From the NCBI GenBank assembly GCA_928724745.1, contig CAKMXJ010000010.1:620001-684000 (forward strand): 64,000 bases of DNA, given 5' to 3'. Positions 19,932-29,578 of the stretch are shown here, piece by piece. The first letter of the stretch is position 1. Each line of letters opens with the position of its first letter. The translations under genes and the position numbers were made by a program. The notes under the pieces were generated by a model, which saw only the letters and a list, made by a program, of their open reading frames with translations, was not told where the DNA came from and did no database searches. Source of the DNA: Anthracocystis setariae (lineage: Eukaryota > Basidiomycota > Ustilaginomycetes > Ustilaginales > Ustilaginaceae).

Positions 19932-20100
19932 CGCCGTAAAGATCTTCTCGGCTCCTGGTGGAAGGAACATGGCACCCAAAAAAGCAAGTCGTTTCCCTTC
20001 GTTGTTCCTCCTCCCTTCGAAGAAAAGCCAAAACTTTGACCTTGTATCTCTAATTCCTTTTCCCGTCCAGCTCTTTCCATGAGCGGAATATGACAGATGG
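19932..20100 (-). pseudogene. Decayed C-terminal fragment of the large secreted family
   Basis: On the minus strand a frame beginning near 20092 (HLSYSAHGKSWTG) runs into KFWLFFEGRR and LAFLGAMFLP, then ends in a stop near 19932. Order and spacing match the RHILM .. KWTG .. LWxFFEG .. FLGAMFLP end of copies 4 and 5. No start, signal peptide or N-terminal blocks (YPLD, RPEP) are found upstream in any frame. The RHILM block is already degenerate. This is the remains of a sixth copy, lying between copies 3 and 4 on the same strand. The upstream limit is approximate. Confidence 0.75.
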
Positions 20101-20742
20101 GTACTCAGACTCCGAGCTTGTCCGATGAAAATACGCCGCGGCAGAGTGTGGCAGTTCTGACATCTGACAGACCGAGATTCTAGTCGCTGGAGCTCCGAAG
20201 GAGACCAGGCTTAACAGCAGTCAAAATTATTGTGCTTCGACTTCTCGCCCATTTTCCCAAACCCCGCAGCTATGCTGTTGGGCGTCGGAGCGTCGGTCGG
20301 TCGTCGTCGGAGATTTCGCCTCTGCATAGTGCATTACAGAACGCTGGCGCCGTGGAGTTCCTGGAACATGTTCCTAGACGTCAAAGAACGCGCCAAGACT
20401 CCGGACTTCTCTTTCGGATCAATTACCAGTAGAACACTGCGCAGATCCCTCGTAGAAGCTTGTTCTTCCTGCTTGTCAGAGCTCATCAACCTTGACCCTC
20501 GGTGCTATGCATGGCGAGCTTCTCCTTTGCTAGCAGTATGGATGCCGGAGTCTCCCCCCACCCCCTACAATGTACCCGAATCGATCTATCCTTGGAACTC
20601 CTCATCATTGTGGGGACGAGCATAAAAGCTGCCTGCTTCGACCTCCTTCAAACATCCATGCCCCAACCCTTCTCACCTTATCTGCAAACACCACCTCTCA
20701 CAACTCATCTTCTTCAATCACAGCTCAACAATCTCTCAAACA
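20101..20742. other. Intergenic, promoter of the 215-residue secreted protein
   Basis: No gene supported. CATAAAAG at 20621-20628 is a plausible core promoter for the plus-strand gene at 20743, followed by a C/T- and CA-rich leader with many CTCAC motifs. Confidence 0.45.
20621..20628 (+). promoter_or_regulatory. TATA-like element of the 215-residue secreted protein
   Basis: CATAAAAG about 115 bases before the start codon. Confidence 0.5.
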
Positions 20743-21390
20743 ATGTACTCCAAGCCTATCCTGGTCACGTCAGCTGCGGCTGTGGCGTTTGTCCTTGCGC
20801 CCACTGTTTTCGGCGCGGCCATCCCTGAATGCAACCCGAAATGCAAGCTCATTGGTTCGGCTCCTCTCGGATACGACAACGGGCGCATCGGGGCCTACGA
20901 ACAAAACTACACTCCCCAGTCCTACCTCACAGGGGGCGAAGGCAACCACCTTATCCCCGCGCAGTGGCCAAAGAGCTCGCCCCAGGCCCACTACGATTTC
21001 TACCAATGCACTTACGAGGCTGCCGATCGCAAGAACAACTACGTCACCACCTCCAGAGGCTTCATCAAGACTACCAATGGCAAGTGTGTGAATGTTGTTG
21101 CGGAAACTCTCAAGCACGATCTGGCCCAAGTCACGACCGAAGATTGCAAATTCCAGTGGAACTCTCCTAGTGGCGTTGACATCCGCCAGAGCTTCGAATT
21201 CCGGAAGCGACCTGTGGATGAGTTTCACATGGTCAAGTGGCTTGGTGACAACATTGAAGGAATCAACTATAGCGAAGCCGGTGCTCACAATGACTGGACC
21301 ATGCACAACGGCAATCTCGTCATCACGTACAAGGAGACCGGCGAGAATCTTGAAGGACACGGCGCTGAATTCCTCACTGCAAAGATGTGA
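20743..21390 (+). CDS. Secreted protein with five cysteines, unknown function
   Basis: A 215-residue protein with signal peptide MYSKPILVTSAAAVAFVLAP and likely cleavage after TVFGAA. The mature part has five cysteines (ECNPKCK, FYQCTY, GKCVN, EDCKF), Gly/Asn/Tyr-rich sequence and a tail ending GAEFLTAKM. It shares none of the blocks of the cysteine-free families around it and lies on the opposite strand. Codon choice is C-rich at third positions, as in highly expressed genes of this window. It resembles the general style of fungal secreted proteins of about 200 residues, but I recognise no domain. Confidence 0.75.
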   Translation: MYSKPILVTSAAAVAFVLAPTVFGAAIPECNPKCKLIGSAPLGYDNGRIGAYEQNYTPQSYLTGGEGNHLIPAQWPKSSPQAHYDFYQCTYEAADRKNNYVTTSRGFIKTTNGKCVNVVAETLKHDLAQVTTEDCKFQWNSPSGVDIRQSFEFRKRPVDEFHMVKWLGDNIEGINYSEAGAHNDWTMHNGNLVITYKETGENLEGHGAEFLTAKM

Positions 21391-21692
21391 TCGAGCCAGA
21401 CCATCATTTCACTTGATTCCCTCTTGTAAGTAGAACTCATTGACAATTACTTCAGCACTTGTATTACTATCGGAAATATCTCTGGCATTAAGAAATGCTA
21501 TCTTTGCAATTTTGGAGTGATACTGAGAAAGTGGAAAAGAAGTTGAACAACAGGATGTCCTCGGTGTTCGAGACACGGGAGGGAAGAGGTGAAGTAAGGG
21601 TTTGGCAACATGCAGCCGTGTCTGCCAAGGCAACAAGGTGCTGCGAGGACACGGATTGAGCCATGTTCAGGCGGGTTCTCCTTAAGTCATGC
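21391..21692. other. Short intergenic, convergent 3' ends
   Basis: Shared 3' flank of the 215-residue gene and copy 4. Nothing else seen. Confidence 0.4.
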
Positions 21693-22697
21693 TTAACGCG
21701 GAGCGAACTCCTTGATCACGCCCGATCGAAGCAGAATGTCCGGAGCTGACCTAGGAAGGAACATGGTTCCCATCAAAGAAAGCATCTTCTTACCTTTGTT
21801 GATGGGCGGGATCTCCCTTCCTTCAAAATACTTCAAGTCTTGAGGGAACTTTCTGCCTTCGAAAAAGACCCAAAGCATCGAGTTCGTACTCTCGCCTTTC
21901 ATGCCGGTCCATTTGTCCGAAGGAACTGGAGTCATCAGAATATGTCTTTCGCCCTGCGAGGTCTTGATCCTGAACTGGTAGAGGTGAGGCGCTTCTCTCG
22001 ACATCCATCTGTTCCTCGGAACGACTGCAGCGCGACTTTCCAAGACTCCCTCGGGGAAACGAAGACCGGAATGTTCCAGCACCAGAGGTGGGAACAGATA
22101 CATGCCTTCGCGGAAGTACTTGTCGTTCGGGTGGACGGATTGGGCACTGATGTGCGCAGCCTTGAGGGGGTTCCAAATGGCTCTGCGAGTCGCAGTGAGC
22201 AGTTCCGGCTCGGGACGGAATCGCATCGGTCGCACTTTCAGGTTGAACTCCCCGCGGGGAGGCTCGTCGATCGACGTGGGGACCGTACCGTCAGGCGCAT
22301 ACAGGTGCTTGAGATGATCCAGATCCAGCGGGTACTCTTTCAGCTGGAACTTCTCTGGATGGAGAACATACGGTCCCCACGTGATCCTGAGTTCGGAATC
22401 TTGCTGAAAAGCGGGGATCTCTGGCATGGGCTCCGAGTTCGCTTTGGCCGCTGCAGCACTGATGCTAGGCCGCTTGTTGTTGATCCAGTTCTCCCGAGAG
22501 AAGCTTGGCCTGCTCTCCAAATTGTCGGGCGACCATGAGCCAGAGGTACTGCTGGCTCGACGCTGAAGCTGAAACTGCTTCGAACGAACCTGATCGCGAG
22601 GCTCCGGTTTGGGCGACTGTATAGCCCTTGAGGCGACAAGCGCCGCACTCAGCACCAAAAGGAAGATGCAAGACCTGAACCGCGAAAGCGCCGGCAT
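21693..22697 (-). CDS. Secreted cluster protein, large cysteine-free family, copy 4
   Basis: A 334-residue protein from the ATG at 22697 (MPALSRFRSCIFLLVLSAAL), which gives the signal peptide; no ATG gives a better start upstream. The mature part has no cysteine. Blocks are ITWGPYVLHPEKFQ, YPLDLDHLKHLY, FRPEPELL, IWNPLKAAHIS, FREGMYLFPPL, TSQGERHILM, KWTG, MLWVFFEGRKFP and LMGTMFLPRSAP. It pairs with copy 5, sharing WGPYxLxPxKFQ, FREGMYL, TSQGERH and a VIKxF tail, so these two form a second duplication pair. A TATA-like CTTTTATG is at 22814-22821. The function is unknown. Confidence 0.8.
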   Translation of the reverse strand: MPALSRFRSCIFLLVLSAALVASRAIQSPKPEPRDQVRSKQFQLQRRASSTSGSWSPDNLESRPSFSRENWINNKRPSISAAAAKANSEPMPEIPAFQQDSELRITWGPYVLHPEKFQLKEYPLDLDHLKHLYAPDGTVPTSIDEPPRGEFNLKVRPMRFRPEPELLTATRRAIWNPLKAAHISAQSVHPNDKYFREGMYLFPPLVLEHSGLRFPEGVLESRAAVVPRNRWMSREAPHLYQFRIKTSQGERHILMTPVPSDKWTGMKGESTNSMLWVFFEGRKFPQDLKYFEGREIPPINKGKKMLSLMGTMFLPRSAPDILLRSGVIKEFAPR

Positions 22698-22813
22698 CGT
22701 TGCGAGATTGAACTGTCCTTGGTCAACGGACAAGAGTGAGAGGTTTTTGGGACCGGGAGAGGGGGAGAAGACTTGATATCGCCAGCTTGGAACGCAAGAG
22801 GAGCATCTGTCGG

Positions 22814-22821
22814 CTTTTATG
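22814..22821 (-). promoter_or_regulatory. TATA-like element of copy 4
   Basis: CTTTTATG on the plus strand (CATAAAAG on the coding strand), about 120 bases before the start codon; the same 8-mer serves the 215-residue gene. Confidence 0.45.
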
Positions 22822-25203
22822 TATTTTCACTATCCCCTTAGAGCCACAGAAACGGACATGGAAGAAGGGCAAGTGGTCATTGGTTACTTCTGCAGGGATC
22901 TTCTTCTTGCTTCCATCAAGATGGCTTTTGAGATTGAGCTTCGAGGTCAATAGCCGCCACATGAAGATGAAACGGAAGTGACCCATCAACACACGAATAT
23001 TTTAAGCCCTCGTGCGAGCCTTCACATTGTCCTACAGTACTTTAATGAATGGAGCCACTTTACCACGCGCTTCCGGCCACTATCACTTCAATCAAGCTTT
23101 TCATGTCCTCTTCGATATCACAATCGACCAAGTCATGCACTTCTACTCTTCGCCCACGCAACCCTCATCTAGCGGCAGCTGTATGACCAGAGTACTGCAA
23201 GGATCCTCTATCTTTGGTCACGCGCTTCCTCTTCAGTCCTGTCTTCCTTTCCGGCAGATGACATGATGCGTAAACATGTGCGGTCTTACCGAAATGCTTC
23301 GGTAAGAACGCGGAGGAGAAGGCTCTCTTCGATGCTCGAAGAAAGTATACGGCGGCCGATCTCCACCGCCTTGTAAGCTTCATTAGGTCGATCAATGGTA
23401 GATGGGCGTGAACTTTGGCGCTTGCTGCAGCTCAACCGTGTACAATACGCTCGAGATGTAGGCTTAAACTGGCAAAATCACATGTCAAAAAGAGTAACAG
23501 TGATGACGATTGCGTACATACAGTCTTTCCCGACGCCAAGCATCCCAGGTGTGTATTCTGTCAATGTCATTCAGGTTTGATGTCAACCGAGTGATGCATG
23601 GCAAATCAAGCTTGGACCGACCTGCGGCCGAAGTGAAGGATCCCACGTGCTAAAGTACACTGTCGCCAGTAAATATCGAGTCCGCATCGCTGGCTATGAC
23701 ACGGTACAGAGTTGTCATGCTCTTGCATGGTTTGTGCGTGCGCCAGGAGCTCATGAGATCTTGGCATAAAATTCTTGGCATGCCACAGTGCTGAATAATG
23801 AAGTAGAACAGGCTCCGCTTGCTCAGTAAGTGCTGACATTTATTGCACGAATTCCGCTATAAAGACAGTTTCACTGCGCCATTCATGATCACGGCCTCGT
23901 CGCATTTTGTGGATAAGTAGTGTGGGTGACCAAGATTATAGGCGGAAAGGCAATGTCACCTCGCTCTCGTGAGTCCGCATCCGATTCAGGGTTTGAAAAA
24001 GGGATCTGACGGTCCCAGATGCTCGCAAACAGCTGATCATCTGACTGCGGGCTCCACAGGAATGACCTGGTAGAATGCGCACGAGTGGCAAAGATGCCAA
24101 TGAGGTTCCACGGCTTTGCGTGCACACATGGACAGGGCATTCGATACCGGTCCCGGCATGCACGAAGTATGTTCTCGGTTCAGCACAATTTCTGTCTAGC
24201 CGGTCGAAAGGTCGGCTTTCTGTTTGATTCCAGCCTCAACTTTACACTTTGACTGCACAGTGTAGTACTTGTCCAACTCCAATTTTACCCAGCCAAGATG
24301 CCACACTAGAGACTTGTCAGTTCTCTGTATGCGTTGCCTTCATCCATGCAAAGTCGTAGCGCTACCAAGGACACCTTGCCATGTGCCATGACATGCCATG
24401 CTTAATTGAATGATTAGATTCTTGATTGAATGATCCTTTCACCTATCACCACCCCACCTTGTTTAGTCAAGCTTACTCTCCACGATGGCTCCGCTGGTGC
24501 TTCTTCATCTCTGGTATCCGTTCCGAAAACTAGTTTACAGGCCCAAATTGACATCTATACCGTCTGTTCTCTGGGAAAGAGCGTCGACGAGGCCAACTTC
24601 AAGGTGACAGATGGCGACAGTTCTGAGACGCGTGACGAATCGTTTCTTACCCAGTGGTTCAGACTCCATAGCAGCAATGACTATGCTAACGGTGACGACT
24701 TACTGCATCTGTCTCTGCAGTGCTGAATACCAGAGCAGCCGCCTGGGTGCATGTTCTGCACCTCTACTTGCCTTCCGATACTGTGTGAGTTTAAGTTAAG
24801 ACTCGACAGATTAGCGAATTCGTGTTTTTACATCGGTTAGCTAAGGGCGCTGAACCGTTGTTATTTCATTGCATCGCCAAGCTTCCCACAGCTGGGATGT
24901 GTCAACGTGAAAGCATCTAAGAGAGACAATATTCTTGATCTGGAATGAGTTTCAATTGTCCCTTCCCGCCTTGACTCTGACACCATGTCTTTGATCAACA
25001 CGGTTGCGAAGATCGTTACAGTGCTCATTGGTTGCTAACGCCCACCGTTAGGTGAACTTGACAACATGTAGGGGGACGACTGGACAAGTCACCCACCTAC
25101 TGAGCTTGGTCGATGTCCACACAATGCTGTCCGACACACATTCACGCATAGCCTTTTGGTCAATGCGTACAAGAGTTGGCTAAGGAAAGCTTCGTGTCGA
25201 AGG

Positions 25204-25211
25204 TATAAAAA
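25204..25211 (+). promoter_or_regulatory. TATA box of small family member 1
   Basis: TATAAAAA, 82-89 bases before the start codon. Confidence 0.6.
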
Positions 25212-25292
25212 CGTCTTGTGCGAGCCCGAAATCGAGATGTGGTTCAAGCCAGTCCAGTCAAGTCCGCCTGCAGTCTCCCTCACCAACCAGCC

Positions 25293-25844
25293 ATGAAGAT
25301 GTTTACACTTCATACCTCGATCTTGGTGGTGTTCCTCACCTTCCTCACCTTGTCCTGGGCTGTGACGCCGCCAAGACTTACAAGCGAGGCCACTCAGCAT
25401 TACGGAGGCGAACATACTGGCTGGATTACCGATCAATTTTTGCCCGACCTCGTTCTAGCGGATCATCATCGCGTCCAGTACTATTCTCACCTCGTCCATT
25501 CAGGATCCCAGGTTCCTGAACAGGCCCTCGAGCATTCTCAAAGGCCTGGACAGGGACCCTTGTTCTCCACTTTCAGCAGAGATGGAAAAACGGCATTCGT
25601 CACGACCAAGATCCCTCGTTCCAGTGATGTCGGGCGTTCGTGGGGCTTGCAGGTTCACAGTTGGGATGCTAACGGCAATCTTCGGCCAGGTAAGGACGCC
25701 TACGCCTTTTGGGAGTTCAAAAGAGGCGACCGTCACCCGACTTTACTCCGTTTGGACCTCTGGCCAGCAAGGGAAGAGGCTTATGTAACAAGTACCTGGT
25801 CTCAGATCAGAGCCCTTTTGCGAGGGGTGCACCTGCGGCGCTAG
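25293..25844 (+). CDS. Small secreted protein, cysteine-free family, member 1
   Basis: A 183-residue protein. I choose the ATG at 25293 because MKMFTLHTSILVVFLTFLTLSWA is a signal peptide and the TATA box lies just upstream. No cysteine is present. The second half carries GPLFSTFSRDGKTAFVTTKIP, then AFWEFKRGDRHPTLLRLDLW, and ends in TWSQIRALLRG. The same order (K/R-aromatic strand, loop, W-x-x-x-x-GxR, ML/LLxLD, then a helix) recurs in the genes at 26545 and 29579. The function is unknown. Confidence 0.65.
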   Translation: MKMFTLHTSILVVFLTFLTLSWAVTPPRLTSEATQHYGGEHTGWITDQFLPDLVLADHHRVQYYSHLVHSGSQVPEQALEHSQRPGQGPLFSTFSRDGKTAFVTTKIPRSSDVGRSWGLQVHSWDANGNLRPGKDAYAFWEFKRGDRHPTLLRLDLWPAREEAYVTSTWSQIRALLRGVHLRR

Positions 25845-26544
25845 TGACAGAGCAGATCTCGGGACAGCTAGTATGTCCTTCATGTCAGGTCTTTCCCCAA
25901 CCAATCCATGCTGTGATCAAAGCTGCACTAAGATATTAGATCTGTGCCACTAGTTGTTTTTGTCAGCTGTCTGGCGGTTGCCGAGTGTGGTTGAGGATCG
26001 CTGCGCAGCTCCGTTGAATTGCAACATACAACCTATTTATACAAAGAAAAAAGTGTCGAAATCTTGCCACAAAAAAATCCACATGTAAAACCCAGCGTTT
26101 CTGGCCAGACTGAAAGATAGGATCTATGTTCTGAGAGGCAAAGCTTGGGCCTCTGGTTATTCTGGCCGGTCAAACTTCCTTCGGAATTGCTAGTAGTTGC
26201 AGAAACGAGCTGGAAGGTCGTGCCGGTTGCCAGAGGCGCTTTGCGAGGCAGCAGGTGGTGGCTGTAAATCTAAAACTGGGGGCCTCGTGGGATAATGGTG
26301 TCTCGTTGCTGGCAACCGGACGCTTCAGCGTCAACCTGAGATGAAGCTCTTTAAGTAGTGGCTGTATATCCGCAGCTTCGCAGGGGAATGTGCGGAAGCC
26401 ATACACAGTCGAGCGGTACCCTGCTGGACTAGGCTTGTCTACTTGGAGACGTGGGTCAAGTCGGTCACCTTCACGGTATAAAAAACAACTCTTCCGTTCT
26501 GTTGGACAAAATGACACCCGCAGCACAAATCCTACCTGTACAAA
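25845..26544. other. Intergenic between small family members 1 and 2
   Basis: Holds the promoter of member 2 (TATAAAAA at 26477-26484). The minus-strand frame at 26170-26664 overlaps member 2 and has no signal peptide; I see no gene here. Confidence 0.4.
26477..26484 (+). promoter_or_regulatory. TATA box of small family member 2
   Basis: TATAAAAA, 61-68 bases before the start codon; identical to that of member 1. Confidence 0.6.
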
Positions 26545-27024
26545 ATGCGTCTTCTCCGTGCACTCAGCTTCATCGCCATGGCCTCTGTGATCATGGTTGC
26601 GGCTATAGGCGGCGACCAGGTTAAACTCAGGGGCACAGATGCCGAGATGTGGACGATGATGCATTCGCGACTAGATCCTGGATTCCAATCAGCCCTTGCT
26701 GGGGAACATCTCTCTCAAGTCACTGCAGCTAAAACTCGCGTCTACGATGCCGCTCTGCAGCAAGCTCGGAATGGCGGCGCTATGTTTTTGGCTACACGTA
26801 AACCTTTCCTCTCGAGCAAGAGGGTGTACTTTGCGACCTTGGTCGGTCCGGAGGACAGGGAGGTGGCCGAAAAGTTGACGTTCAAGTACCTCGGTATGAG
26901 AGCTGCGATCCTGTGGAAGCATAGCAAAGGTCGTAACGAGATGCTCTCTGTGGATTTCTTGACGCAAGCTCCCAATGTTAATTGGGTCAAGGAGCCACTG
27001 GAAACGCTGCTGCGAAGACATTAA
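26545..27024 (+). CDS. Small secreted protein, cysteine-free family, member 2
   Basis: A 159-residue protein with signal peptide MRLLRALSFIAMASVIMVAA and no cysteine. An amphipathic N-terminal half is followed by KRVYFATLVGPEDRE, AAILWKHSKGRNEMLSVDFL and a terminal helix VKEPLETLLRRH. The LWKHSKGRNEMLSVDFL stretch aligns with LWRHAGDRTTMMNLDTF of member 3 and more weakly with FWEFKRGDRHPTLLRLDLW of member 1. The function is unknown. It is tandem with member 1 on the same strand and ends 291 bases from the stop of copy 5. Confidence 0.65.
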   Translation: MRLLRALSFIAMASVIMVAAIGGDQVKLRGTDAEMWTMMHSRLDPGFQSALAGEHLSQVTAAKTRVYDAALQQARNGGAMFLATRKPFLSSKRVYFATLVGPEDREVAEKLTFKYLGMRAAILWKHSKGRNEMLSVDFLTQAPNVNWVKEPLETLLRRH

Positions 27025-27315
27025 TCATCGAGACGACAAGCATCAAACTCAACATCGTCCTTTCAAGCTGTCAACCGTCGCTTTTTATACCAACTCTTGT
27101 TCCGTTATCACAAAAGTCAGACGTGCGTATGTTAGCAATGTCCTTCGCTTGTTTGTGAAAAAAGGGGAGCTTAAATGTGCATTGCTAAGTCAGGATAATC
27201 GAGTCGCATCGACACTATCTTGCTCTCAGAAAGGCACTAGGACAGATTGAAATGATCTGACTACATCAAGGTGGAGCCTCGCTGAACCCGACTCCGAGCT
27301 AGACTCAACTCGTGA

Positions 27316-28302
27316 TCAGCCAAAGCGCTTTATCACGCGGGAATCGAACAGCTTCTTTGGGGCAGATGTAGGCAGGAACATGGCGCCGAGAAAAGACATT
27401 GTCTTCTTGCCAGCAACCCTACTGATCATTTCCTTTCCCGGAGACGTTGATGCCTCTGGCAATTTCCTGCCCTCGTAAAAAGCCCAAAGCGCAGACTCTT
27501 CGTTGCCGTTATAGTCGTGGACCCATAGATTGGATGGCGCTGGCACCATGAGCACGTGTCTCTCACCTTGCGACGTCCTTACGTTGAAGTGAAACACATT
27601 GTGGTATCTGCTCTTAAACCGGTTCTTAGGAAGAGTTCCTATGCGGCTATCCAAGATGATAGGCGACATGTTGATATGTTCCTCCGTCTTCTCCAGTGGC
27701 GGCCAGAGGTACATGCCTTCTCGGAAGAACCGTCGGTCGGGACTTATGGGAAGACCACTGATCCCCTCCTGTTTCAGCGGTCTCCAGATCTTGGACTGGA
27801 TTTGGTCGAGGATTTCAGGTTCAGGACGGAAAGTTATCGGTCGCAATTTGAAGGTGTAGCCCTTTTTTTGCTTGGGCAGGATGATTGGAGAAGGTATAGT
27901 TTCGTCCTCAGAATAGAGGTGTCTGAGATGCTCCATGTCGAGTGGATACGACTGCATTTGGAACTTGGCTGGATTCAGATCGTATGGGCCCCAGATAAGT
28001 CCGGCGCGATCTTGAAAGGCTGGAATTGTGATCTTGGGCTGCGACATCACCTCTTTCTCCAAGCGAGTGACGCTAGGTCGATACGGGACGGATCGAAATA
28101 TCTGCTTGTATCGAACATTTTCCTTTGGCTCCCAGTCAACCGAATCGTCCGAGTCATCCGCACTGCTGGTCCTACGTTCGAGATGCTCCTGCTTGAGAGA
28201 CGCTTGATAGCGTGGCGGCTTTCGTAAAGCTTCTGACCTCGACGAGCTGATACAGGTCACTGCCAGCATCAGGATGCAGACGACTCGTAAGAAGATCGAC
28301 AT
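27316..28302 (-). CDS. Secreted cluster protein, large cysteine-free family, copy 5
   Basis: A 328-residue protein with signal peptide MSIFLRVVCILMLAVTCISSS and no cysteine afterwards. Blocks are LIWGPYDLNPAKFQ, YPLDMEHLRHLY, FRPEPEIL, IWRPLKQEGIS, FREGMYLWPPL, TSQGERHVLM, ALWAFYEGRKLP and FLGAMFLPTSAP. It is the sister of copy 4 by these blocks. Basic stretches (EALRKPPRY, HLERRTSS) in the variable N-terminal part may be processing sites. A TATA-like TTTTAATA lies at 28394-28401. The function is unknown. Confidence 0.8.
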   Translation of the reverse strand: MSIFLRVVCILMLAVTCISSSRSEALRKPPRYQASLKQEHLERRTSSADDSDDSVDWEPKENVRYKQIFRSVPYRPSVTRLEKEVMSQPKITIPAFQDRAGLIWGPYDLNPAKFQMQSYPLDMEHLRHLYSEDETIPSPIILPKQKKGYTFKLRPITFRPEPEILDQIQSKIWRPLKQEGISGLPISPDRRFFREGMYLWPPLEKTEEHINMSPIILDSRIGTLPKNRFKSRYHNVFHFNVRTSQGERHVLMVPAPSNLWVHDYNGNEESALWAFYEGRKLPEASTSPGKEMISRVAGKKTMSFLGAMFLPTSAPKKLFDSRVIKRFG

Positions 28303-28393
28303 TCTGAGTCGCCAATTTGCCCCAGTGGAGACGGGAGAGCGGAACGCAGTTGAGATTGGCTGAGAAGAAAGGAACGATTCGAGTTTGATGCGG

Positions 28394-28401
28394 TTTTAAT
28401 A
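28394..28401 (-). promoter_or_regulatory. TATA-like element of copy 5
   Basis: TTTTAATA on the plus strand, about 95 bases before the start codon. Confidence 0.4.
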
Positions 28402-28723
28402 GCCTATTGACTTTGCAAAGGAGTTTGAGCTTTGTTCTCAACAAGAGGTCACATAAAGTGGCGACAGGAAGGTGGGGCCCTTTCCGCTCCAGTGGGATGG
28501 TGCGAAAGGACTGTGATTCGAACCCTTAGTGGTGGAGACTGTGGAATCTGCGGAAGGCGCGCAGAAGTACCCACGGAGGATACATAGGTGGGTGCACAAG
28601 TAGTCTGACTCGATTCCAGACGGACGCAACTGTATGACTGTGGGACCAGCGCATACAGTACCATTGCACTCAGTAGGTCGCCATGGATGTCACCAAAAAT
28701 TGCATGCGTGATGAGCCGGTATG

Positions 28724-28744
28724 ATGTATGTATGTATGTATGTA
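28724..28744. repeat. ATGT tetranucleotide microsatellite
   Basis: About five ATGT units in a row, ending before a CAGTA-like motif. Confidence 0.8.
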
Positions 28745-29510
28745 CTTGACTGTACTGATTCCCTACACGATTCTCATGTTTGTCGCTGCGCATCTCGCTG
28801 TGTTTGAGGCTTTAACTCAAATTCCACGGATTCACCTGGTACACGGCTGAGAGCTGAACTCACGATCGTGTACTATATGTGCACTGGCTTCATCTTCTGA
28901 CTATCATTGTGATCTCGTCACCATGCCCCCTCGTAGATGCAGAGGTGGTTCTCTTGAATTGTGCATTGCAATTGGCCGCGATTCGGACGTGCTTGGTGCC
29001 AATCTTACAAACAGCTTCGAGGATGTTTCTCAGGAGACACGCCAACATAACCGTACTTGGGAGAAGACATCACATCAAATCAACGGTGTCGGCGAAATTA
29101 AAGGCAGCAGATGTCAACCTGCAAGCATCACCGGCATGTTCGACTGCCTCTTCAGGGACAAGCCTGGTTTGGCATTCATCTATGCTTCACATGCGGCCAT
29201 GGACGCACGGGGGCGAACGGTTTGTCTTTGCTGGAGTTTCCAACGCAGTGTTGTTCCCAAAAGCTGTCTTTTGCCGTTGCCATAATGTGAACATCTGCAA
29301 GATCGATTTAAGAAAAATGTGTTTCTCCCACCTCTTTTGCTGCCAAGCTGTTGATGCGGTACGGAAGTTTCAACGTCTCATTGTTGATAGCAGGATACGA
29401 CAAAGGGTTGTAACAACCATCGACCCACGTATCGATGATGACAACCGACAAAAAAAACTCGCACCATCAAGACCGTCTTGCGCGCCTCTGGTAGCTTTCG
29501 ACTCGAGTAG

Positions 29511-29517
29511 TATATAG
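29511..29517 (+). promoter_or_regulatory. TATA-like element of small family member 3
   Basis: TATATAG about 65 bases before the start codon. Confidence 0.5.
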
Positions 29518-29578
29518 TTGGTTCGGCTTAGGAGTGTTTTTCTTGTTCGACCGCTGAATCACCGGCTTTGTTTGCAAG

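Larger units (their letters stand above)
22698..25292. other. Long intergenic between copy 4 and small family member 1
   Basis: About 2.6 kb with no supported gene. It includes the copy 4 promoter (TATA-like at 22814-22821) and the promoter of the next gene (TATAAAAA at 25204-25211). A 98-residue frame at 24430-24726 and several minus-strand frames show no signal peptide or paralogy. The region near 23260-23350 on the minus strand has a weak resemblance to the FFEG..FLP block and may be a very old relic. Confidence 0.4.
28303..29578. other. Intergenic between copy 5 and small family member 3
   Basis: About 1.3 kb. It contains an ATGT tetranucleotide run near 28724-28744 and the TATA element of member 3. 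A 212-residue frame at 28879-29517 has a weak hydrophobic start (LHLLTIIVISSPCPLVDA), but the rest is not family-like; I do not call a gene. Confidence 0.4.

Noticed and set aside
23250..23350. Minus-strand remnant with YTFFEHRRE and, in another frame, SSAFLPKHFGK, resembling the FFEG..FLGAMFLP end of the large family
   Set aside because: Needs a frame change and a deletion, and the match is short; kept only as a hint of an older lost copy.
24430..24726. 98-residue plus-strand frame in the long gap
   Set aside because: Has an ATG but no signal peptide, no domain and no paralogue in the window.
28510..28535. Sequence similar to a tRNA B box on the minus strand (GGGTTCGAATC)
   Set aside because: No T-stem, anticodon stem or acceptor stem can be folded around it.
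28879..29517. 212-residue plus-strand frame before small family member 3
   Set aside because: The hydrophobic start is weak, the rest has none of the family blocks, and it reaches into the promoter of member 3.
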